Of a stretch of DNA of 64,000 nucleotides, positions 1-8,368 are shown in pieces (positions within the stretch are counted from its first letter, which is position 1; the number at the start of each line of letters is the position of its first letter). The position numbers were made by a program, and so were the translations under genes. The DNA is from Gemmatimonadales bacterium UBA4456 (GTDB lineage Bacteria; Gemmatimonadota; Gemmatimonadetes; Longimicrobiales; Gaopeijiaceae): the NCBI GenBank assembly GCA_002390225.1, contig DGOW01000082.1:124001-188000 (forward strand), in the 5' to 3' direction. The notes under the pieces were generated by a model. It saw only the letters and a program-made list of their open reading frames with translations. It was not told where the DNA came from and ran no database searches.

Positions 1-447
1 ACGGTCGGGATGGCGACGGTCGGCCTTGTAACTGCGCCCCAGATGGGTGCGATCGCCGATCGGTATGCCCATGCTGAGCTGCCCGTTGTCGAGACGGTCC
101 AGCTGTTTGAGCGAGCTGAGCGGACCTTGGCTACACGGACGGACTCGGATTCTCAGGCGGCCGCCGAGGCGATCGCCATGGTCGCGCGCGCCTGGCAGAC
201 GAACGACGCGCTGCCGGCTCCGGAGACTGCCAACGCACTTCGGTCGCTGATCGCATCGGATGCGGATGCGGGACTCGTGGGTGAAGCTCAAGAGATTCTC
301 GGACCAGCTGACAATTTTGGAGGGAAAATTTCCTTCCGCTGGGTGGTGCCTTTGTGCGGCATCCTCACCGTGATCTTTGCCGGTCTCTACTTGCGGGACC
401 GTAACGCCGGTGGATACCGGATCGAGAGTATCGAGGCGAGCGCGTGA
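1..447 (+). CDS. MFS-type transporter, C-terminal part (truncated by window start)
   Basis: The reading frame is open from base 1, so this is the 3' end of a longer gene. The visible 148 residues contain a hydrophobic stretch with 'TAPQMGAIADRYAHAEL', then a soluble loop, then a final hydrophobic helix (VVPLCGILTVIFAGLYL) and a short basic tail, which fits the last segments of a major facilitator transporter. It overlaps the next gene by a GTGA junction, so it is probably co-transcribed with the Gfo/Idh/MocA oxidoreductase and the sugar isomerase downstream. This arrangement suggests uptake of a sugar or polyol derivative. The substrate cannot be told from this fragment, and family assignment rests on a short stretch. 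Confidence 0.55.
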   Translation, partial: TVGMATVGLVTAPQMGAIADRYAHAELPVVETVQLFERAERTLATRTDSDSQAAAEAIAMVARAWQTNDALPAPETANALRSLIASDADAGLVGEAQEILGPADNFGGKISFRWVVPLCGILTVIFAGLYLRDRNAGGYRIESIEASA

Positions 448-1604
448 CGCCGATCCGGTACGGTATGGTCGGGGGTGGACCAGGAGCATTCATTGGAGCG
501 GTGCACCGTATGGCGGCATCGCTCGACCGAGAGTTTGAACTCGTCGCTGGTGCATTCTCAGCCGATCCGTCGAAGTCGCGGGACATGGGTGAAGGACTCG
601 GACTCCACGGTGGGCGGGTGTATGGCGACTTCCGTGAAATGATCTCTGCCGAGGAAGAGCGGGAAGACGGGATCGATGTCGTTGTGATCGTCACGCCGAA
701 TCACCTGCATTACCCAGTGGCCCACGCCTGCCTGATGGCTGGCTTGCACGTGATTTGTGATAAGCCGATGACCACGACGACAGAACATGCGGATACGCTG
801 TGCCATATGGCGTCCGAGCGAGGTCTCGTGTTTGCGGTCACCTACAATTACACGGGCTATCCGATGGTGAAGGAGGCGCGTGAACGCGTGGCAGCTGGTG
901 AACTCGGCGCACTTCGAAAAGTGGTCGTGGAATACTCCCAGGGCTGGCTCCGGACGCTGCTTGAAGCCGAAGGGCAGAAGCAGGCGGAATGGCGAGGCGA
1001 CCCGGACCGTGCGGGGGTCTCATCGGCTCTAGGGGACATTGGTACCCACGCCTTCAATCTCCTGCACTATGTAACCGGGCTGGAAACCCACCGAGTCTTC
1101 GCCGATGCAGGCACTGTTGTCGAAGGACGGGTTTTGGAAGATGATGCGACGGTCCTCCTCGAACTCGACCGCGGAGTGCGCGGTGTCATGCTCGTATCGC
1201 AGGTGGCGACCGGGGAACGGAATCACCTCCGCCTTCGTGTGTATGGGGCAGACGGCGCTCTCGACTGGTGTCAGGAAGATCCGAACCGTCTTCGACTTCT
1301 CGATCCGGACGGAACAGAGACAATGCTCTTTCGCGGTGGTGAGCTCGGGGCTGGTGCCGTGGACGCTACGCGGCTCCCTGGCGGTCATCCAGAGGGCTTC
1401 ATCGAGGCGTTCGCGAACATCTATCGGGGAGTGGCCAGGGCGATCCGAAACGAGGGCGATGAAGGCGAGGCCGCTCCTGACTACCCTACCGTGCAAGATG
1501 GCTGCGTCGGCGTGCATTTCGTACACCGCGCCGTGGAGAGCAGTCAGTCGAAGACATGGGTGGAAATGAGTCAGGTCTCGGCCAACATGGACACGACGAT
1601 ATGA
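444..1604 (+). CDS. Gfo/Idh/MocA family oxidoreductase
   Basis: 386-residue NAD(P)-dependent dehydrogenase. The N-terminus carries the Rossmann motif GMVGGGPGAFIGAVHR, and the strand-helix region with VIVTPNHLHYPVAHACL is followed by CDKPMT, the family's E/D-K-P motif whose lysine is catalytic. The C-terminal half is the alpha/beta dimerisation domain. GTG start at 444 overlaps the upstream stop (GTGA), and its own stop overlaps the ATG of the next gene (ATGA at 1601), so the three genes look translationally coupled. Family members oxidise or epimerise sugars, inositols or amino-sugar derivatives. Paired with a xylose-isomerase-like TIM barrel it probably belongs to a sugar catabolic operon. 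The exact substrate is unknown. Confidence 0.88.
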   Translation: MTPIRYGMVGGGPGAFIGAVHRMAASLDREFELVAGAFSADPSKSRDMGEGLGLHGGRVYGDFREMISAEEEREDGIDVVVIVTPNHLHYPVAHACLMAGLHVICDKPMTTTTEHADTLCHMASERGLVFAVTYNYTGYPMVKEARERVAAGELGALRKVVVEYSQGWLRTLLEAEGQKQAEWRGDPDRAGVSSALGDIGTHAFNLLHYVTGLETHRVFADAGTVVEGRVLEDDATVLLELDRGVRGVMLVSQVATGERNHLRLRVYGADGALDWCQEDPNRLRLLDPDGTETMLFRGGELGAGAVDATRLPGGHPEGFIEAFANIYRGVARAIRNEGDEGEAAPDYPTVQDGCVGVHFVHRAVESSQSKTWVEMSQVSANMDTTI

Positions 1605-2629
1605 GTATCTGGAACGATCGTGTGGGGGGGGCTCGCCCTGTTACGCTGTTCACGGGTCAGTGGGCAGATCTTACGCTGGCACAACTGGCGGAAAAAGCCG
1701 CTCAGTGGGGATACGACGGACTCGAGCTTGCTTGCTGGGGAGATCATTTCGATGTCCATCAGGCGTCCTCTGATCCAGCCTACTGCGTCGCGCATCGCGA
1801 GATGCTCGGCGCGCACGACCTCGATGTGTTCGCGGTGAGTAATCACCTCGTGGGCCAGGCAGTGTGTGATCCGATCGACGAGCGGCATCGGTCGATTTTG
1901 CCCGAGCACGTATGGGGGGACGGCGAGCCGGAGGGTGTTCGCGAACGAGCCGCGGAGGAAATGAAGCTCACCGCCCGTGCAGCAGCGAACATGGGTGTCC
2001 CGGTGGTCAATGGCTTCACGGGAAGCTCGATCTGGCATCTTCTGTACTCGTTTCCTCCGGTACCGGAATCCTGGATCGAGGAGGGTTTTGCCGACTTTGC
2101 TCGACGGTGGGCTCCTATCCTTGATGTCTTCGATGAGGTCGGTGTGCGATTCGCCCTCGAGGTCCATCCGACGGAAATCGCATTTGATATCGTCACGGCC
2201 GAACGCGCGCTCGCCGCAGTTGGCCATCGTGAGGCGTTCGGCTTCAACTACGACCCGAGCCACCTCGCCTACCAGGGTGTCGATTGCATCGACTTCATTC
2301 ATCGATTCGGGGATCGGATCTATCACGCACACATGAAAGACGTGTGGTGGGCAGAGCGACCCGGCCGATCAGGAGTGTTCGGGGGTCACCTTCCGTTCGG
2401 TGACCGCGACCGCAACTGGGACTTTCGCAGCCTCGGTCGGGGTGACGTGCCCTTCGAGGACGTCGTGAGGGCGCTCAACGGTGCCGGATATACTGGTCCA
2501 CTGTCGGTGGAGTGGGAGGACTCGGGGATGGACCGAGAGCACGGCGCAGAGGAGGCGTGCTCCTTCGTCCGGGCGCTTGATTTCCCACCGTCTAGTACCG
2601 CCTTCGACGCGGCCTTCTCCGAAGACTAG
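1601..2629 (+). CDS. sugar phosphate isomerase/epimerase (AP endonuclease-2-like TIM barrel)
   Basis: 342 residues from the ATG at 1601; an earlier in-frame ATG at 1556 would extend into the upstream gene and is not favoured. The sequence shows the xylose-isomerase-like TIM-barrel pattern: GYDGLELACWGDHFDV near the start, FALEVHPTEIAFD in the middle, GFNYDPSHLAYQGVD, then HAHMKD and a C-terminal VEWEDSGMD. The acidic and histidine residues of those motifs are the usual divalent-metal ligands (E in LEVHPTE, D and H in DPSH, H in HAHMKD, E in VEWED). It overlaps the oxidoreductase gene by ATGA. Inferred role: isomerisation or epimerisation of the sugar handled by the neighbouring dehydrogenase. 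Confidence 0.85.
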   Translation: MSIWNDRVGGARPVTLFTGQWADLTLAQLAEKAAQWGYDGLELACWGDHFDVHQASSDPAYCVAHREMLGAHDLDVFAVSNHLVGQAVCDPIDERHRSILPEHVWGDGEPEGVRERAAEEMKLTARAAANMGVPVVNGFTGSSIWHLLYSFPPVPESWIEEGFADFARRWAPILDVFDEVGVRFALEVHPTEIAFDIVTAERALAAVGHREAFGFNYDPSHLAYQGVDCIDFIHRFGDRIYHAHMKDVWWAERPGRSGVFGGHLPFGDRDRNWDFRSLGRGDVPFEDVVRALNGAGYTGPLSVEWEDSGMDREHGAEEACSFVRALDFPPSSTAFDAAFSED

Positions 2630-2653
2630 GGAGCCGGGGCTGTCGGCGGTACG

Positions 2654-3586
2654 TCAGTGTGCGTCGGTGGGGACCCGAAGGGTGTCGCGAAAGTCTATGA
2701 ACGACGAAGGGCTCACGATATTGGCATCGCGCCACCGATCACGGTGCGGGTCAGCCCCCGCGCCACCGACCACGACTTTGACACTCATAGGGAGCCTGCG
2801 CCGGACCTCGAGAACCTCCTGAACTCCGGTCGCATCCAGCCGGGGATGAACAGCGGACAGGGCCACCATCCGTGCGTCAAGCTTTTCAGCGGCCCGAGCG
2901 ATCTCCGCTGCGGGCAGATCCGGTCCCAAGAAGCGAACCTTCCATCCTTCGTAGGCTGCTACGACGCCCGCGAGCAGTGCGCCGAACTCGTGGCGCTGAC
3001 CCGCGGGTGTGCCGGTGAGGGCCAGCGGTGCTCTCGTGTCCTTCTGGTTCGTGGACGACATCCACTCCAGGAAGCGGCGAATCGCGACGGACGCGATGTG
3101 TTCGCTACTCGGGCCCATGCGACCAGCCTGCCAGCCTCGACCAACCTCCTGCAGGAGTGGCACCATCAGACCTTCGACCAACTCGTGCGGCCGCAATTCG
3201 ACGGCACATCGCATGAGGAATTGCTCGAGTTCTTCGGTCTGCATCTGATCGATGTAATCGAGCGCGGTCTTCACCCGCTCCACGTCCGGAGCGACGACGT
3301 CGCCGACCGGGTGCACGGGCGTTTCACGATCCTCGTCGATCAGTTTTTCGAGCTGCGGAAGGTCCAGCCCGGCAACCAGACCGATGCTGCGGCCCCCGTC
3401 CACGGCTGTTGCAAGAAGTTGGAGCTGGCGGATGTCTGCGTCTGAGTACAGGCGCTGGCCACCCTCGCTTCTAGTTGGCGTCACAACACCGTAGCGACGC
3501 TCCCAAGCACGGAGGACAGGGGTCGAAAGTCCCGTTCGCTGCGAGACGACGCGGATTGGATGACGAGGCTCAGTTGATTCTTGCAT
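2654..3586 (-). CDS. MerR-family regulator with cobalamin-binding domain (CarH/LitR-like)
   Basis: 310 residues. Residues about 10-80 are a MerR winged helix (RVVSQRTGLSTPVLRAWERR then YGVVTPTRS). Residues about 100-180 form the helical B12 cap with W152, nine residues, then E162-H163, the W-x9-EH motif of CarH-type photoreceptors, which contacts the upper face of adenosylcobalamin. Residues about 185-300 are a B12-binding Rossmann domain with Q-R-H199-E-F-G, matching the (D/E)xHxxG lower-ligand motif except for the first residue, followed by GPDLPAAEI and VVVGGAGAD. Proteins of this type repress carotenoid or stress genes in the dark and release DNA on light. No pigment gene adjoins it here, so the target is unknown. 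The gene probably has a leaderless promoter. Confidence 0.9.
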   Translation of the reverse strand: MQESTEPRHPIRVVSQRTGLSTPVLRAWERRYGVVTPTRSEGGQRLYSDADIRQLQLLATAVDGGRSIGLVAGLDLPQLEKLIDEDRETPVHPVGDVVAPDVERVKTALDYIDQMQTEELEQFLMRCAVELRPHELVEGLMVPLLQEVGRGWQAGRMGPSSEHIASVAIRRFLEWMSSTNQKDTRAPLALTGTPAGQRHEFGALLAGVVAAYEGWKVRFLGPDLPAAEIARAAEKLDARMVALSAVHPRLDATGVQEVLEVRRRLPMSVKVVVGGAGADPHRDRWRDANIVSPSSFIDFRDTLRVPTDAH

Positions 3587-3592
3587 CGGGAA

Positions 3593-3621
3593 AAAATAGA
3601 CTCATGTATAGCATGCGTCAA
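3593..3621 (-). promoter_or_regulatory. putative sigma70-type promoter, leaderless, for the MerR-B12 gene
   Basis: Reading the minus strand, TTGACG (3621-3616) is followed by a 17-base spacer and TATTTT (3598-3593). Only six bases separate the -10 hexamer from the ATG at 3586, and no Shine-Dalgarno sequence is present, so the transcript would be leaderless. TGTATA (3605-3610) and TGTAAC (3630-3635) on the plus strand form a loose direct repeat across the promoter and could be an operator for self-repression; that part is speculative. Confidence 0.5.
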
Positions 3622-3755
3622 ATTCAGCATGTAACAACATATGCACAGGCGGAGCATGCTTGATGGCACCTCCTGCGGAAGGTGGAGAGGACGCTTTGCC
3701 GTGTGCCGCGGGAGATGTTCGCGTTTGCGGATCTCCATGGATCGCTTCAAGCGGG

Positions 3756-4217
3756 CTACTCCGAGAGGATGCCCGCCGCGACAAGAACAGCCTGGAGAGA
3801 GTCCGTGAGGACATTGTGAGCCTCGATCGTAGCCCGGCATGCACGCTCTGCCGTGCGTAGCCGCTTCTCTCGCCCGTCCCAAACGCCCACCGAGTCGTTG
3901 TATTCATCGAACACCGACATGTAGGCATCGTAGTTTTGCGCGGGGACGCCCCGGCCCGGGACGGTCTCGTAGTCGTCCACAACCCTCTTCAAAGAGTCGA
4001 TGGCAACCCCGAGCTCGAGCAGCGCGGCCTGGCTCGTCTGTAAGGAGCCGCGACAGCGGTCTGACGCGACTCGCCCGCGATAGATCTCCTCACGGAGTGA
4101 GTTGATGTGATCCTCGGTGCGCTGCTGCTCCAGAATCCGGTCGATGCTGAGGAACAGGAGCCCACCCGCGACCATCGCGACGACGGAAGCCAGCCCTGCC
4201 CGCACCGAGGGCCTCAC
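3756..4217 (-). CDS. small membrane-anchored coiled-coil protein, unknown function
   Basis: 153 residues, not recognised. An N-terminal hydrophobic segment (ASVVAMVAGGLLFLSI) is followed by a charged helical region rich in E, R, Q and L, suggesting a single-pass anchor with a periplasmic coiled coil. Two cysteines (in SDRCRG and ERACRA) could form a disulfide. The GTG start at 4217 overlaps the stop of the multicopper oxidase gene (GTGA), so it is probably translated from the same message. Context suggests an accessory to the oxidase, but nothing in the sequence shows a function. Confidence 0.65.
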   Translation of the reverse strand: MRPSVRAGLASVVAMVAGGLLFLSIDRILEQQRTEDHINSLREEIYRGRVASDRCRGSLQTSQAALLELGVAIDSLKRVVDDYETVPGRGVPAQNYDAYMSVFDEYNDSVGVWDGREKRLRTAERACRATIEAHNVLTDSLQAVLVAAGILSE

Positions 4218-5902
4218 GGTGCGGGTTGGGTCACCGTGAAGCCGAACATCATGCCCGCGTGCAGGTGCTCAGCGATGTGACAGTGGATCATCCACTCACC
4301 AGGGTTCGACATCTCGACAAGCATGTCCATGGTCGAACCAACCGGTACGATCGCTGTGTCCTTCCAAACCAGGTTCTGGTTCTGCACATCGTCCATCGAC
4401 AGTACGAGGAAGCGCTGCCCGTGGACGTGGATCGGATGGTTCATGGGGTGGAATGAGTCCGGCGTGTTGTGGACGCGGATCTTCACCACGTCACCGACCT
4501 CGAACTCCCAGTCGATCTCTCCGTTCTGAGCACCCGTCGCGACGTCCTCGAGAATCCAGGTCACCTCTTCGGCCGTCGAGAGCCAGTTCATCATCGGCAT
4601 GGCATCGTTCCACTCCATGGGTGGGACGTATAACGTGTCCGCCTCCATGGAGAGCACGATCGACTGATGCAGGTCCTGCACGCGGACCGTTGTGACCAGT
4701 TCATGGTCCGGTGTGCGTCCGAAATGTGGTCGGAAGGCCTCGATGTCGGCCACGACGTCATCGTGCTCACGAAGCGTGTCGAATGCCGCGCTCACGTCGG
4801 GCTCCGCTGCCTCGTCGGATACGGTTACGATGGAAAGCGTGTCGACCTGGGGGTAGAACTCGCCACGGAAGTGGTTGATGGCCTGGACCGTGTTGGCGAT
4901 CAGAATCTCGCCGGGGTGGTCGAAGCGCACATCGACCACGTATCGCTCGGCCGGGGCAATGACCACGGATCCGACCCACTGCTCCCGCTCGAACCGGCTC
5001 ACGTCCGACGCGACCACCTTCACCTTGGCCCCACCGAACGTGACGTTGAACGTCCGTGAGTTGGCGACATTGGTCAGGTAGAAGCGTACGACCTCACCGC
5101 GCCTGGCCTCCAGGCGATAGTCGGTTTCGCCATTGACCATCATGACGTTGCCGAAGCGCCCCATCAGGGCGTGGGTCGGTGACTCGTTTCCCCAGGGCAG
5201 CGCCCCCTGTTCGTCCATCAGAATGTCATCGAGAACAAAGACTTCTTCACGGTGTGCGGGACCGTAGTACTCCGAGTCGGGGGAGGTGACCAGGAGGTTG
5301 CCGAACAGACCGAGGTCCTGCTGGACGTCTTCGCGCACATGTGGGTGGTACCAGTACATGCCCGCGTCAGGGACGTTCACCTCATAGGTGAAGCTTTCCC
5401 CGCGTTCAATCGGGTCCTGCGTTACCCCGGGGACACCGTCGAAGCGGTTGTCGATCCGCACACCGTGCCAGTGGATCGTGGTCGGCATCTCGATCTCGTT
5501 TGTCACCCGCACGATGACGGTCGCGTCCTTGGGCACCTGAATCAGCGGGCCGGGATACTGACCGTTGTAGCCAAACATGATCATCTCCTGACCGCTGATC
5601 GTCCGACGGACCATCGACACGGAGATGTCGAGCGTGTCCATGTCCGCGAGCGGCACCACCTCGGAGGGTCGAGCCTCGGGCAGCATCGCCGGATCCATGC
5701 CCATACCCGGCATGAACGGACCTACGACAGGAACGGCGCCCTCGATACCGGGCAGCATGGGCATGCTCATATCCATCGGGACCATTCGCCAGCCGCCGCC
5801 CATGGTCATGCCATGCATCTCGTGCTGAGCGCTGGAGGCTCCTGGCAGAGCCAGGAGCGTGACGACGGCGAGCAGAGTGCCCGTGCTGTGCAACGAAATC
5901 AT
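4214..5902 (-). CDS. multicopper oxidase (laccase-like, periplasmic)
   Basis: 562 residues from the ATG at 5902, chosen because it has an AGGCGGA Shine-Dalgarno 8 bases upstream and gives a clean signal peptide ending ...GASSAQ; earlier in-frame ATGs at 5926 and 5962 would overlap the preceding gene. A methionine-rich segment follows the signal. Three cupredoxin domains are visible: domain 1 with TIHWHGVRIDNRFDGVPG and YWYHPHVR (type 2/3 copper ligands), a middle domain, and domain 3 with HPMNHPIHVHG and HCHIAEHLHAGMM, giving the type 1 Cys and the trinuclear-cluster histidines. It should oxidise phenols or metal ions with O2. The Met-rich N-terminus is reminiscent of copper-handling oxidases. 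It follows the small secreted protein gene at 5916-6473. Confidence 0.93.
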   Translation of the reverse strand: MISLHSTGTLLAVVTLLALPGASSAQHEMHGMTMGGGWRMVPMDMSMPMLPGIEGAVPVVGPFMPGMGMDPAMLPEARPSEVVPLADMDTLDISVSMVRRTISGQEMIMFGYNGQYPGPLIQVPKDATVIVRVTNEIEMPTTIHWHGVRIDNRFDGVPGVTQDPIERGESFTYEVNVPDAGMYWYHPHVREDVQQDLGLFGNLLVTSPDSEYYGPAHREEVFVLDDILMDEQGALPWGNESPTHALMGRFGNVMMVNGETDYRLEARRGEVVRFYLTNVANSRTFNVTFGGAKVKVVASDVSRFEREQWVGSVVIAPAERYVVDVRFDHPGEILIANTVQAINHFRGEFYPQVDTLSIVTVSDEAAEPDVSAAFDTLREHDDVVADIEAFRPHFGRTPDHELVTTVRVQDLHQSIVLSMEADTLYVPPMEWNDAMPMMNWLSTAEEVTWILEDVATGAQNGEIDWEFEVGDVVKIRVHNTPDSFHPMNHPIHVHGQRFLVLSMDDVQNQNLVWKDTAIVPVGSTMDMLVEMSNPGEWMIHCHIAEHLHAGMMFGFTVTQPAP

Positions 5903-5915
5903 GCGTGCATTCCGC

Positions 5916-6473
5916 CTAGTTCCCATATCCGAACGCCGCGCAGTTTTCCTGCTGGAGCGCACCGTGACCGACCATGGTGTGCATCATGCCGCTGCGTGAC
6001 ATGCCTCGCATGACGATCGGGCCGGTCCAGATCTCCTGATCCGGATCGTCTGAGGCCTCCAGCGTGATCACGACGATGTACTTGTTCCAGTCCACGCGCC
6101 CGGATGCCCGCAGATGCTCGTCGAGGGCGCTCATTCGCACGATCTGGTCGATGTCAGGAGTTGTAACCCACGCCACCAGCTGGCCTTCTCGGGGCACGTT
6201 CATGCGGTCCAGGGAGACGTGCAGATCGTACGCGTAGCTTCCGTCGGCCGAGAGCTGTACGGAGAAGGGCGACGTAGCCGCTACGGATGCTTCCACCGCG
6301 CCGGTTGCGAGTCCTGTACCGGGGATGTTCTTAGTGGTGACAAGCTCGAAGGCATAGTATGACGAGCCGTCGGTGCACACGGCCGCCGGGGCGTGGGGCA
6401 GGGATGCGCCTGCCTCGGCTCCGCTGAGGACAGAGGCGCCGAATGAGGCAAGAAGAGCTAGGATCGGAATCAT
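5916..6473 (-). CDS. secreted protein of unknown function upstream of multicopper oxidase
   Basis: 185 residues from the ATG at 6473, picked because it starts a typical signal peptide (MIPILALLASFGASVLSGAEA); the open frame extends further upstream to 6704 but that part has no protein-like character. The mature protein looks beta-rich, with short strands and the segments YAFELVTTKNIPGTG and GQLVAWVTTPDIDQIVRMSAL. I do not recognise the family. It ends 14 bases before the oxidase start on the same strand, so the two are probably one operon. The C-terminal GMSRSGMMHTMVGHGALQQE is rich in Met and His and could bind copper; this is inference. Confidence 0.6.
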   Translation of the reverse strand: MIPILALLASFGASVLSGAEAGASLPHAPAAVCTDGSSYYAFELVTTKNIPGTGLATGAVEASVAATSPFSVQLSADGSYAYDLHVSLDRMNVPREGQLVAWVTTPDIDQIVRMSALDEHLRASGRVDWNKYIVVITLEASDDPDQEIWTGPIVMRGMSRSGMMHTMVGHGALQQENCAAFGYGN

Positions 6474-6539
6474 TCTCGAGCGTAGGTCTCGGGGTGTTTC
6501 TCGACAAGGCGTCAACGAGCCTACCATCGAGAAGGAACA

Positions 6540-6801
6540 ATGGTCCGGATGTTTGCAGGCAAACTTGCGGGCGTGGCGGCGGGTGCATTCGTTTCCGGCT
6601 TGATCGCGTGACGCACTTCGGGTCGTGAGTGGTGTGGTCGTGGCGCTCGCTACCATTGGGAGCCTGATCAACTGGGGGGCGTTTTTACACCCGATCTGGT
6701 TCATGGCTGCGCAGCTGATGCTTTATACGTCGGCGCTCGTGTCGGTGTGGGCGGTACTCTCGGCACGAGTGGCCAAGGGGTCGGACGCGATCGAGGATTA
6801 G
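6540..6801 (+). pseudogene. small multi-helix membrane protein gene, apparently frameshifted
   Basis: A good Shine-Dalgarno (AGAAGGA) precedes the ATG at 6540. The first frame runs 23 codons to TGA at 6609-6611 (ending AGAFVSGLIA). A second frame, open from 6604 to TAG at 6799-6801, continues with hydrophobic helices (VVSGVVVALATIGSLINW, then FMAAQLMLYTSALVSVW) and a charged tail. Put together the pieces look like one membrane protein of about 85 residues disrupted by one indel. Alternatives are a sequencing error or two overlapping tiny genes. Function unknown. Confidence 0.4.
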
Positions 6802-6897
6802 GGTCTGCAGCCAGGCTGTAGAAACGGACGTCGATCTGGGTCGCGTGAGACGTGTCGAACTGCGAATGACGACCGCTCGCTCGCGATGTCAAAGACG

Positions 6898-6931
6898 ACG
6901 GCCCGGGCTCCGTGAGGGGAGCCCGGGCCGT
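6898..6931. terminator. strong 14-bp hairpin, probable terminator
   Basis: A perfect inverted repeat, ACGGCCCGGGCTCC at 6898-6911 and its complement at 6918-6931, with a 6-base loop. It lies 46 bases beyond the stop of the LVIVD-repeat gene on the minus strand and beyond the small frameshifted gene on the plus strand, so it may serve both. The T-runs on either side are short (TTTC on plus, CTTTGA on minus), so intrinsic termination efficiency is uncertain. Confidence 0.6.
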
Positions 6932-6976
6932 TTCTGTTCGAGCATTCGCAGGCGGCACCTGCGTCAGCGACCGACC

Positions 6977-8332
6977 CTAGCGGTCCTCCTCACTGACCGG
7001 ACGCTTCACAACTGGGTTATCCCAGTCCTGCGCGGACGAGATGTTCGGCTGCCCCCAATGCTCACCGTTCCAGCCCTGGAAGCCGTCCATCTTGAAGGTC
7101 CAGACGCCGGTCGACATGTCGCTGATGACGATCAGGCCGTCCTCGTTGCGGACATCGACACCGAATGCCCCGTTGAACATGGCGGGGCGTCCTTCGACCT
7201 CCGGGCCGATATACGTGTCGTAGTAGCCGACCGTCACCGGATTGTGTGGATCCTGCAGGTTGAAGATCTGCAGACCGTCGAGGTAGCCGGAGACAAAGAC
7301 GTAAGGCCAGCGCACCTCGTGATTGTGGACCAGGTTTCGCCAGTCTGCGGTGAACGCGGAGATCGGTGAGCGCACGTTCGTCGTCTGCCCCTCGAGCGCG
7401 GGCTGCAGGTCGAAGATGCGCAACGGCGCGTACTGGTACTCGGTCTCGGCGATCACGTACCGACCGTCCGGGCTGGGCGTGAAGGTGTGGCCGTAGCTCA
7501 CCCCGCTGACGCCCGTCAGTGTGACGCGCAACTCCGGGTTCTCAAGGTCGGTCACGTCATAGATGTAGTATCCGCCGGTACCGCCGCCGTAGAAGCGGTC
7601 TTCGCCTGTGTCCGGATGGTAGCCGACGTAGAAGTCGTGGTATCCGCGACCACTGCCCTGACCGAGCGGCGACTCGGGGATCGGCACCATGCCGACTCGC
7701 GCATTCTCGAGATCGCCGTCGACCACCATGCCGAGGTCGTAGACGAGTGCTCCCGGGGCGCGAGCGGTCGTGAACAGATAGACCCGGTCGTTCTGGTGCT
7801 TGTAGATGAAGATGTTGTGGAAGCCACCCGGCATCTCCGGCTCGCGGATGCGCGCGACCTCACGGACCGTCGACGCGTCCGGCAGGCCGGTCACGTCGAG
7901 AATGACCGCACCCAGATCTGTGTTGGGACCACCTTGCCCGAACTGGAGCGACTGCACCAGGTAGTAGCGGTCGTTCCACTTGAAGTGCTTGACGTCCATG
8001 CCGCCGGTGCGCTGATGAAGATCCTGGTTCTCGATCCTCCACTCGTAGAGCAGCTCCGGGTTCTCGGGATCCTCCAGGCTGATAATGTCGGTTCCCTTGG
8101 CCCCCTCCCAGCCGTAGACCATGCGAGAGATATACGCATAGGGACGGTCCATCTCCTGCTCGAGGTCCATATCGGCAACGGAGAGCTGTGGACCGAGCGG
8201 GAGGTGACCGAGCACCTCCATGTTGTCACTGCCGCGGTTCAGCGGGCTCCATGGGACCTGTTGGGCCGCCAGGGGCGCAGTGATGGTGAGCGCCAGGACG
8301 GCGAGGAGGGGCTTGTGCGCGTTCTTCATCAT
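6977..8332 (-). CDS. secreted LVIVD-repeat beta-propeller-like protein
   Basis: 451 residues with a signal peptide (KPLLAVLALTITAPLAAQ). The body contains repeated segments of the type 'YDVTDLENPEL', 'IFNLQDPHNPVTVGYYDTY', 'VILDVTGLPDAS' and 'FDLQPALEG', characteristic of LVIVD repeat proteins, which form a propeller outside the cytoplasm. SD GAGG lies 3 bases before tandem ATGs. Molecular function of LVIVD proteins is unclear; they are found in secreted or surface contexts. Many Asp and aromatic residues suggest metal or ligand binding on the propeller face. It is divergent from the ExbD/TonB-like operon and ends at a strong hairpin. Confidence 0.8.
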   Translation of the reverse strand: MMKNAHKPLLAVLALTITAPLAAQQVPWSPLNRGSDNMEVLGHLPLGPQLSVADMDLEQEMDRPYAYISRMVYGWEGAKGTDIISLEDPENPELLYEWRIENQDLHQRTGGMDVKHFKWNDRYYLVQSLQFGQGGPNTDLGAVILDVTGLPDASTVREVARIREPEMPGGFHNIFIYKHQNDRVYLFTTARAPGALVYDLGMVVDGDLENARVGMVPIPESPLGQGSGRGYHDFYVGYHPDTGEDRFYGGGTGGYYIYDVTDLENPELRVTLTGVSGVSYGHTFTPSPDGRYVIAETEYQYAPLRIFDLQPALEGQTTNVRSPISAFTADWRNLVHNHEVRWPYVFVSGYLDGLQIFNLQDPHNPVTVGYYDTYIGPEVEGRPAMFNGAFGVDVRNEDGLIVISDMSTGVWTFKMDGFQGWNGEHWGQPNISSAQDWDNPVVKRPVSEEDR

Positions 8333-8368
8333 CGACCTCGTCGGGGTACCGAATGTTGGATGCGGTAA

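Noticed and set aside
5252..6013. 253-residue plus-strand open frame opposite the multicopper oxidase
   Set aside because: Histidine/arginine-rich shadow of the copper-ligand region; no start signal.
6609..6611. TGA in the small membrane gene as a third selenocysteine codon
   Set aside because: The conserved-looking continuation is in a different frame, so this is an indel and not an in-frame UGA.
7487..8368. 293-residue open frame on the plus strand opposite the LVIVD-repeat gene
   Set aside because: It is the antisense shadow of a GC-rich gene; low-complexity V/H/R/D composition, no Shine-Dalgarno, no recognisable family.
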